From: Anaerolineae bacterium
GTDB taxonomy: Bacteria; Chloroflexota; Anaerolineae; JAFGEY01
Reading direction: 5' to 3'
Assembly (NCBI GenBank): GCA_016929775.1
Contig: JAFGIE010000072.1
Location: forward strand, 1 to 30,373
DNA length: 30,373 nt
In this document: positions 24,370-30,373 of the stretch, one piece after another
Numbering within the stretch: the stretch's first letter is position 1
Layout of the letters: every line of letters starts with the position of its first letter
The notes under the pieces: model-generated
The model's input: only the letters and a program-made list of their open reading frames with translations
Database searches by the model: none
What the model was told of the DNA's origin: nothing
Translations under genes and position numbers: made by a program

Positions 24370-27300
24370 CTACTGCGAGAGCAAATAGCTCACCAGGTTC
24401 GCCAGCAGGTCGCTGCCCGCTGTGGTCAGCTGCTTCGCGCCCTGGTTAAAGCCCCACAGCACATACTTGTCCGTCTGTGCCGCGAGCAGGTAGTACTGCG
24501 AGCTGCCCACGACCTGTCCCAGGAGGGTGACGCTGCTGGGCCGATTCTTGTCGAGGAGCACGACAGAGTCGGCTGCGGTGGTGTACACCTGCAACCGCCG
24601 GTCGCCTGGGATCGAGACCGCGTTGGGCTCCTTGTAGATGTTGGCCGATGGGTTGAGCACGTAAAACCGGTCATGCGCGTTGTGCCCGGCGTTCGGGTAG
24701 CCGATAAACAGGCCGATCTTGCCAAAGAACGCGTACCCACCGTCGCCCATGCCCAGCACTGGCTTGCCAGCGTTCTTGACCTGGTTCACGGCGCCCGCAT
24801 CGCCCCACGAAGAACTAGAACCCGAGTCGGGCCCGACGATGATCGCCGCATAGCTGGAGAAATCGGTCGTCGCCACTTTGCTGAGAGGGATGGTCGTCAC
24901 GGCGACAGTGCCCAGCTCTTTCTCGATCGCCGCCTCATAGTCCGCTGCCCCACTGGCATCGGCGCGATAGATAAAGGCCACGTTCCTCCTGAGCAGCGGG
25001 AACGCCGTGATCACGATCGGCCTGGTCACGATCAAGACGGGCGGCTTGGTGATCATGGGCTTCGGCGTCGGCGTCCAGGTTGCCGTCGGCGTCGGGGTCG
25101 GCGTGCCGGTCGGTTCCGGGGTGTAGGTCCCGGTCGGGGTGTCGGTCGGCAGCGGGGTCAACGTCGGCGTCGGCGTATCGGTCGGCGTCGGGGTCGGGGT
25201 CGGCAGCTGTCCTGGATCCGGATCGACCTTGTCGTTCAAGCCATCGCCGTCGGTGTCGGGGTTGATCGGGCTGGTGCCCATCTCGTGCACCTCGACGCCA
25301 TCGAGCAGCGTGTCGCCGTCCGAGTCGATCGCGAGCGGGTCGGACTTGTATGCGATCTCGGCCCCGTCGTTCAGCCCATCGCCGTCCGTGTCTGCCTCGA
25401 GCGGGTTGGTGCGGTACGCGCCCTCTTCGCCGTCCTTGAGCGTATCGCCATCGGTGTCCGGATTGAGCGGGTCGGTGCCCAGGCGCGCCTCCTCCAGATC
25501 GCTCAGCCCGTCGCCATCCGTGTCGGTCACTGCGGTGAGCGTCATCGCGGCAATCGCAGTCGCACTCTCGGCGGTCGCGGTGGCGGCGACGTTCTGCCGG
25601 TTCCAGTTCCACCAGACGCCCGCGCCGGCGCAGATCAACATCGCCAGGAGCCCGAGCACCGAGAGAACCCAGATCGGGATCAGGGGCCGGACCAGCAACT
25701 GCCCGGCTTGCTTGAGTACCTGCCCCATCGAGGAGGCAATGGACAGCTCGAACGGGTAGCGCTGCGTGGTCCCCACGAGCGGGCGCCGCTTGCGCGTGTG
25801 CGCCTCCAGGGGCACAGTCTGCTCCTGTCCGGGCTGCAGGGCCACCTGCGTGCTGCCGGGCTGGATGATCAGGGCCTCCGCCGGGTCGTCGCCGCTGATC
25901 GCGAGCGTGGTCGGCGTGTTGCCCCGGTTGACCACGGTCACCCGCGCGCGACCGGTGCTGATCTGCTGTGGCGAGAGGTCAGCCATGATCTCGTGGAACG
26001 GGCCGATGCGCAGCGTGCCGCTCACCTCTGACTGCTGCCGTGGGTCGTTCTGCGAGAGCACGCGCACGGTGAACGGGTGTGTGCCTGCCGTACTGCTTGC
26101 TTCGCGCGGAGGATGGAAGGTCAGGGTCACGATCCCCTCATCGCCCGGCGTGAGACGCAGCGCTTCGCGGGGCAGCGAGACCCACGGGGCGGGAATCCCG
26201 TCGATGCCGACCGAAAAGTGGTCGACCTGCGCGCCCTGGTTCTGGATCTGCAGCCGCGCGGCGCTGCGCTGCCCCGCCTCGACGCTCAAGCCCTCGGGCT
26301 CGAGCGTGACCTCTGGACGCGCCATCTGCTGAGGCGCCGCCGGAGCACCGAGGATCGAGGGTACGATCTCGACCTGGACTTCGCACTTGAGCCAGTGACC
26401 GCCGATCCGCAGCGCCCTGCCCGTGGGCCACGGGTGCTCGATCCCGGGCAACAGGCGTGCGTCCTCCAGGTAGGTCCCGTTGGTACTGTTGAGGTCGGTG
26501 ACCGTGAACGACTGCCCATCGTACCCGATGCGCACGTGGTGGCGCGACACGCCCGTGTCCACGAGCTGTATGTCGTTGCTTGGCGTGCGCCCGACAGAGA
26601 GCGAGCCCGGTTCGTCCACCGGGATGCGGCGCGACTGCCCATCGGGCGAGACCACGACCAACGTCGCCCCGCCCTGACCTGCTGGCGGCGCGGCAGCCCA
26701 GACGTCGCTCCCGGGCGCAGAGGGCACAGCGCTCTCTGCCGCGAGACGGGTCATGAGGCTGGCATAGGGACCGGTGTCCTGGTCCATTTGCGTCGGCGCG
26801 ACGCTCAGCTCCGCCGGCACCCGCCCCACAGCCTCGTCGATCGCGTCCGCCAGCTCGCGCGCGGTCGCATAGCGGTCCTCCTTGCGCTTGGCGAGGGCGC
26901 GCAAGATGATGTTCTCGACCTCGATCGGCAGCGTAGGGTTGATCGAGCGCGGCGGCGGCGGCGGATCCTGGGTGTGCATGCGGATCGCCTCGGTCAGCGA
27001 GCGCGCTTCGAACGGCACGCGCCCCGTGGTCAGCTCGAACAACAGGACCCCCAGGGCGTAGATGTCGGAGCGGCGATCGGGCTCGTAGCCCATGCACTGC
27101 TCGGGCGACATGTAGCTGGGCGTGCCCATGGTCGTGCCCGTCTGGGTCTGCACGCCGCCCTCGGCGAGCTTGGCCAAACCAAAGTCGGTGAGCACGGGAT
27201 GGAAGGGCAGGTCGCCCACTTCCTGCATTGCCGGGTCAGTCGGCTTGAGCATGATGTTCGCCGGCTTGATGTCGCGATGCAAGACCCCCTTTTCGTGCGC

Positions 27301-27690
27301 ATAGTGCAGCGCCCAGGCAACGCGCCGCACGATGCGCAGGCTCTCGACCAGGGCGACGATCTTGCGCTCTGCCGCCAGGCGCTTGAGCCAGTCGTGCAGC
27401 GTCTGCCCGGGCAAAAAGTCCATCACGATGTACAGCTGTCCCAGGTCTTGCCCAAAGGCATAGACTTGCACGATGCCCGGGTGGTCGAGCACGGCGACCG
27501 CACGCGCTTCCTGCAGGAACCGCGCCCGGAAGGAGGGATCGTCGGTGAAATGGGCGTGCATGACCTTGATCGCGACATCGCGATTCAGGTTGATGTCCCG
27601 CGCCCGATAGACCGCCCCCATGCCCCCCTTGCCCAGGAGCTGGTCGATGCGGTAGGTTTTGTCGAGCGTTTTGCCAACCAGGTTCTCCAC
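24370..27690 (-). CDS. Transmembrane Ser/Thr kinase with FHA, Ig-like, TSP3-repeat and amidotransferase-like outer domain
   Basis: 1106 residues from GTG 27690, 4 nt after the upstream stop, with AAGGAAAGGA upstream. Hanks-type kinase at about 13-285: glycine loop GKGGMGAVY (20-28), Lys42, HRDIKPAN (138-145), DFG at 169-171, MSPEQ. Then an FHA domain around 350-430 (GRT at 367-369, SRHH, NSTNGTYL), which binds phosphothreonine. Residues about 455-660 look like two NEW3/Ig-like beta-sandwiches. One membrane segment lies at about 667-693 (LIPIWVLSVLGLLAMLIC). Beyond it come TSP3-type repeats (about 720-824), a Thr/Pro linker (to about 878) and a domain of about 200 residues resembling class I amidotransferases (GKPVLGMGDGGYAFFGK), with Asp983 where the nucleophile Cys would be. 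If the kinase is cytoplasmic the C-terminal part is outside; substrates unknown. Confidence 0.92.
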   Translation of the reverse strand: MENLVGKTLDKTYRIDQLLGKGGMGAVYRARDINLNRDVAIKVMHAHFTDDPSFRARFLQEARAVAVLDHPGIVQVYAFGQDLGQLYIVMDFLPGQTLHDWLKRLAAERKIVALVESLRIVRRVAWALHYAHEKGVLHRDIKPANIMLKPTDPAMQEVGDLPFHPVLTDFGLAKLAEGGVQTQTGTTMGTPSYMSPEQCMGYEPDRRSDIYALGVLLFELTTGRVPFEARSLTEAIRMHTQDPPPPPRSINPTLPIEVENIILRALAKRKEDRYATARELADAIDEAVGRVPAELSVAPTQMDQDTGPYASLMTRLAAESAVPSAPGSDVWAAAPPAGQGGATLVVVSPDGQSRRIPVDEPGSLSVGRTPSNDIQLVDTGVSRHHVRIGYDGQSFTVTDLNSTNGTYLEDARLLPGIEHPWPTGRALRIGGHWLKCEVQVEIVPSILGAPAAPQQMARPEVTLEPEGLSVEAGQRSAARLQIQNQGAQVDHFSVGIDGIPAPWVSLPREALRLTPGDEGIVTLTFHPPREASSTAGTHPFTVRVLSQNDPRQQSEVSGTLRIGPFHEIMADLSPQQISTGRARVTVVNRGNTPTTLAISGDDPAEALIIQPGSTQVALQPGQEQTVPLEAHTRKRRPLVGTTQRYPFELSIASSMGQVLKQAGQLLVRPLIPIWVLSVLGLLAMLICAGAGVWWNWNRQNVAATATAESATAIAAMTLTAVTDTDGDGLSDLEEARLGTDPLNPDTDGDTLKDGEEGAYRTNPLEADTDGDGLNDGAEIAYKSDPLAIDSDGDTLLDGVEVHEMGTSPINPDTDGDGLNDKVDPDPGQLPTPTPTPTDTPTPTLTPLPTDTPTGTYTPEPTGTPTPTPTATWTPTPKPMITKPPVLIVTRPIVITAFPLLRRNVAFIYRADASGAADYEAAIEKELGTVAVTTIPLSKVATTDFSSYAAIIVGPDSGSSSSWGDAGAVNQVKNAGKPVLGMGDGGYAFFGKIGLFIGYPNAGHNAHDRFYVLNPSANIYKEPNAVSIPGDRRLQVYTTAADSVVLLDKNRPSSVTLLGQVVGSSQYYLLAAQTDKYVLWGFNQGAKQLTTAGSDLLANLVSYLLSQ
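25220..25545 (-). repeat. TSP3-type calcium-binding repeat block
   Basis: Within the kinase gene, five to six units of the form DxDGDGLxDxxE followed by a GTxPLNPDTDGD-type linker repeat about every 22-23 codons (TDTDGDGLSDLEE, PDTDGDTLKDGEE, ADTDGDGLNDGAE, DSDGDTLLDGVE, PDTDGDGLNDKVD). The spaced Asp residues are those that bind calcium in thrombospondin type 3 repeats. The repeat is visible at DNA level as GTCGCCATC-like units. Confidence 0.9.
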
Positions 27691-27694
27691 GAGT

Positions 27695-30373
27695 TCATTC
27701 CTTTCCTTCGACAAGCACTGCCCAGACGATCTCGGTTTGTTTGGCGTGGCGGACCTGGTAGAGCGTGATCCCACCCCCGATCGCGCCGCCGATTGCGCCG
27801 ATGAACAGGGCACCGACGACCCAGGGCGCACCCCCGTAGACCATCGCCATCAGGATGAGACCCGCTGCTCCCCAGGTGAGGGTCCAGCCCAGGGAGACGG
27901 CAGTCCGCGACGCACCCAGTGGCAGGACGCCCGCGGTGATCACGCCGCCGCCCAGACCGATCAGCGCGCACACACCCCCAAACAAGAACGTGAGCCCCGT
28001 CAGGCTCTGGATGACCCCCTGGTCGAAACCCATCGCGATCCCGCCCATGCCAATGCCCCACATCATGCCCCACCCAAAGACCATCGCGAGCACCGGACGC
28101 CCGCTGTGCCGCCCCAGCCGCAGGGCCCACCCGGTAAAGAGCCCGCCGATCACGCCCATGATCGCTCCGGTGGCAAACTGCCACGACTCCGTGGCGGCCC
28201 ATACCCCCCAGCCTAACGCCCAGCCCAGCACGATCAACAGGAGGGGAGGCCACACGGACCGCGTCTTGACCAGCTGCACCCACTCGCCCTGCAGCTCCCG
28301 CACCACGCCCGGTACGCCTACCGCGCGTACGGTCACGACAAAGGGGTGCGACGCCGGTTCCCGGTCCCGGTCCATCTTCCTGGACGTGACCTCGACCGTG
28401 ACCGAGCGCTTGCCCCCGGCGGGCAGGATCACCTGCGCAGGGCCAACGGCAAACGCACACTCGCCCGTCGGGTCCGACGCTTCGACGGTCACCTCGCAAT
28501 CGGCGTTCCCCTGGTTGGTCACCTCGACATGGAACGTCGCCGTGCCCACCGAGGCATGTCGCTCGGGCAGCAGCGTCGCCTCCAACTGGGGCGCAGCCGC
28601 CGCGCGAGGCGTTGGCTGCGGGCGCGGCGCGACCTGTACCCACTGCCCCTGGGCCTGCTTGACCGGCTCTGGGGCATGCGGCGCGCGCGCGACAACCGTA
28701 AACGCGTACGTGGGCGTCGTGTTCTCCGCCGGGGGACGGTGAGCCCGCACGACGAGGGGAACGGTCTCCCAGCTCGCGGGCGCCACGGTGACGCGCGCCG
28801 GGGAAAAGGCGTACGTGCAGTTGACCTCGGGATCTGTGGCGGAGAGCTGCACCTCGAGCGGGGCGTTGCCCTGGTTCTCCAGCCGCACCTCGAACGTCCC
28901 CTCCCCACTTCCGGTCTGCCGCTGCGGGTACAGCCCAAGCGTCCACTCATAGTAGGGCAACACCCGCAGCGCGCCGCTGACCGACACTGCCTGCGATCGG
29001 TCGGTCTGCCCGGCGACCCGGATCGTGACCGGATAGACGTCCGCCCAGCTCTGCGGGCTGCGCGGGGGCGCAAAGGCGACCGTCAGCTCCTGGCGGTCGT
29101 TGGGCAGCAGCCGGACCACGGGCGGCACTTGGGCCACCCACGCCGGGGGAACCCCCTCCACCGTGGTCTCAAAGTGGTCGACGCGCATCCCGGCGTTCAG
29201 CGCCGTAAAGGTCGTCGACGCCCGCCCGCCCGCCTCGACCTGCAGGTCAAAGCCCGTCGCCGAGACGTGGATCTGGCTGGCAGCACTCGCCCGCGAGCGC
29301 GCGTCGATCACGGTCCCCCCAGGCGGGCCCAGAGGCGTCGCCGAGGGGACAGCGGGCGCAATCCGGACCAGGCAGTCCCCGATGTGCAGCGCCACGCCCG
29401 CGGGCCACTTGACCGCAACCCCGGGCAGCAGTCGCGAGTCGCCCAGGTACGTCCCGTTCGTGCTGTGCAGGTCCACCACCAGCAGGTCCGGCCCATCCAC
29501 GTCGATCCGCGCGTGCTTGCGCGACACCTTGCTGTCCGCCAGCACCACGTCGTTCTCCCCCGTCCGCCCGACCGTCAGCGTCCGCTTGCCCTCCATCACC
29601 ACCCGTCGCTCGCTCCCGTCCGCAAGCGTGACCGTCAGATCCCCGTGGAACGGCGCCGCCGACACGTCCGTGTCCACCTCCGGCGCAGGCCCCGCCACCG
29701 GCGCCGCGTCGCCCCCTCCCCCACTCGGCAGCACCGGCGTCACCACCAGCCCCGCCGGCATCGACGCCACCGCGCTCCGGATCGCATCCGCCAGCGCCCG
29801 CGCCGTCGGGTAGCGGTCCTCCTTGCGCTTTGCCAGCGCACGCAGGATCACGTCCTCCACCTCGACCGGCAGGTTCGGGTTGACCGAGCGCGGCGGCGGA
29901 GGCGGTTCCTGCGTGTGCGCACGCATCGCCTCCGTCAGCGTCTTGACCGCAAAGGGCACGCACCCCGTGCTCAGCTCGTAGAGCAGGATCCCGAGCGCAT
30001 AGACGTCAGTCCGCCGGTCCACCCCCGTCCCCAGGCACTGCTCGGGCGACATGTACGTCGGCGTGCCCATCGCCATCCCCGTCTGGGTGTGTACACTCCC
30101 CTCGGCGAGGTGAGCCAGGCCAAAGTCGGTCAGCACGGGCTGGAAGGGCAGGTCGTCCGCCTCCTCCAGCGCCGGGTCGATCGGGCGCAGGATAATGTTC
30201 GCCGGCTTGATGTCGCGGTGCAGGACGCCCCGCTCGTGCGCGTAATGCACAGCCATCGCCACCCGGCGCACGATGCGCAGGCTCTCCTCCAGGGCGACGA
30301 TCTTGTGCTCCTCGGTCAGGCGCTTCAGCCAGTTGTCGAGCGTGGGCCCCTCGACATAGTCCATCACGATGTA
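27695..30373 (-). CDS. Ser/Thr kinase with FHA, Ig-like repeats and polytopic C-terminus, 5' end cut by window edge
   Basis: 892 residues visible; the kinase N-lobe (glycine loop, catalytic Lys) lies outside the window. The first visible residues are YIVMDYVEGPTL, followed by HRDIKPANIIL, DFGLAHL, MSPEQCLG and the kinase end LAKRKEDRYPTARALADAI. A FHA domain follows (LTVGRTGENDVVL, SRKHARI, HSTNGTYLGD), then three NEW3/Ig-like units (for example DHFETTVEGVPPAWV, NQGNADCEVTVEASDPTGEC). The last about 180 residues hold roughly six glycine-rich membrane segments (LGWALGWGVWA, GVIGGLFTGWALRLG, GAIGGAIGGGITLYQVRHAK) without an outer domain. The kinase-FHA part is strikingly similar to the downstream gene, including shared strings such as LRIVRRVA and PPPPPRS. 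It is 4 nt from that gene, so they share an mRNA; the promoter is off the right edge. Confidence 0.92.
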   Translation of the reverse strand, partial: YIVMDYVEGPTLDNWLKRLTEEHKIVALEESLRIVRRVAMAVHYAHERGVLHRDIKPANIILRPIDPALEEADDLPFQPVLTDFGLAHLAEGSVHTQTGMAMGTPTYMSPEQCLGTGVDRRTDVYALGILLYELSTGCVPFAVKTLTEAMRAHTQEPPPPPRSVNPNLPVEVEDVILRALAKRKEDRYPTARALADAIRSAVASMPAGLVVTPVLPSGGGGDAAPVAGPAPEVDTDVSAAPFHGDLTVTLADGSERRVVMEGKRTLTVGRTGENDVVLADSKVSRKHARIDVDGPDLLVVDLHSTNGTYLGDSRLLPGVAVKWPAGVALHIGDCLVRIAPAVPSATPLGPPGGTVIDARSRASAASQIHVSATGFDLQVEAGGRASTTFTALNAGMRVDHFETTVEGVPPAWVAQVPPVVRLLPNDRQELTVAFAPPRSPQSWADVYPVTIRVAGQTDRSQAVSVSGALRVLPYYEWTLGLYPQRQTGSGEGTFEVRLENQGNAPLEVQLSATDPEVNCTYAFSPARVTVAPASWETVPLVVRAHRPPAENTTPTYAFTVVARAPHAPEPVKQAQGQWVQVAPRPQPTPRAAAAPQLEATLLPERHASVGTATFHVEVTNQGNADCEVTVEASDPTGECAFAVGPAQVILPAGGKRSVTVEVTSRKMDRDREPASHPFVVTVRAVGVPGVVRELQGEWVQLVKTRSVWPPLLLIVLGWALGWGVWAATESWQFATGAIMGVIGGLFTGWALRLGRHSGRPVLAMVFGWGMMWGIGMGGIAMGFDQGVIQSLTGLTFLFGGVCALIGLGGGVITAGVLPLGASRTAVSLGWTLTWGAAGLILMAMVYGGAPWVVGALFIGAIGGAIGGGITLYQVRHAKQTEIVWAVLVEGKE

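Noticed and set aside
25220..25545. CRISPR-like or satellite repeat array
   Set aside because: The repeats are in frame, vary as codons and translate to TSP3 calcium-binding units inside the kinase gene.
24283..27768. Two long plus-strand open frames opposite the kinase gene
   Set aside because: Composition shadows: low-complexity Arg/Gly/Val sequence without motifs, while the minus strand encodes complete kinase and FHA signatures.

Overview
The window is GC-rich (about two thirds G+C by eye) bacterial chromosome. Lipoproteins with long Thr/Pro linkers, several eukaryote-like Ser/Thr kinases with FHA and Ig-like domains, TSP3 repeats, DUF2079, DUF3160 and beta-helix surface proteins together suggest Chloroflexota (Anaerolineae/Caldilineae-like). 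This is inferred from gene content only; there is no rRNA or marker tree here. No tRNA, CRISPR array, insertion sequence or phage gene was seen.

Layout from left to right. (1) 1-845, minus: 5' part of a beta-helix surface protein that runs off the left edge; its leader is structured. (2) 1180-3956, minus: a Gfo/Idh/MocA oxidoreductase followed by an M1-type metallopeptidase lipoprotein. (3) 4286-7419, plus and divergent from (2): a GNAT-fold acyltransferase, an acyl-AMP/CoA ligase and an acyl carrier protein, closed by an intrinsic terminator. The two divergent promoters share an inverted repeat that overlaps both -35 boxes. (4) 7546-9180, minus: an HtrA-like trypsin/PDZ lipoprotein behind a perfect consensus sigma70 promoter with a palindrome in its spacer. 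(5) 9492-13895, plus: gltX, a small membrane protein and a DUF2079 polytopic protein. (6) 21145 down to 13955, minus: one long operon. It starts with a good promoter and a broken chimeric gene, then has an SDR, an FAD-dependent oxidoreductase, an RdgB/HAM1 house-cleaning pyrophosphatase, a PrcB/DUF3160 lipoprotein and D-aminoacyl-tRNA deacylase, with overlaps or very short gaps. (7) 24121-21300, minus: a DUF368 (PopT-type polyprenyl-phosphate transporter family) gene overlapping a universal-stress-domain/DUF389 membrane protein. (8) 30373-24370, minus: two tandem, clearly duplicated Ser/Thr kinase-FHA-Ig-like membrane proteins, the upstream one cut by the right edge.

The most unusual items are the acyltransferase/ligase/ACP module with its shared divergent operator, the kinase whose outer part carries TSP3 calcium-type repeats and an apparently catalytically dead amidotransferase-like domain, the fused remnant of two genes that still has its promoter at the head of a five-gene operon, and the PopT-family/DUF389 pair. 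Most promoters I could read are TTGNNN/TTTACA-type -35 boxes 16-18 bp from TACAAT/TATAAT, often with leaders longer than 100 nt. Long open frames antisense to these genes are composition artefacts and are left out.
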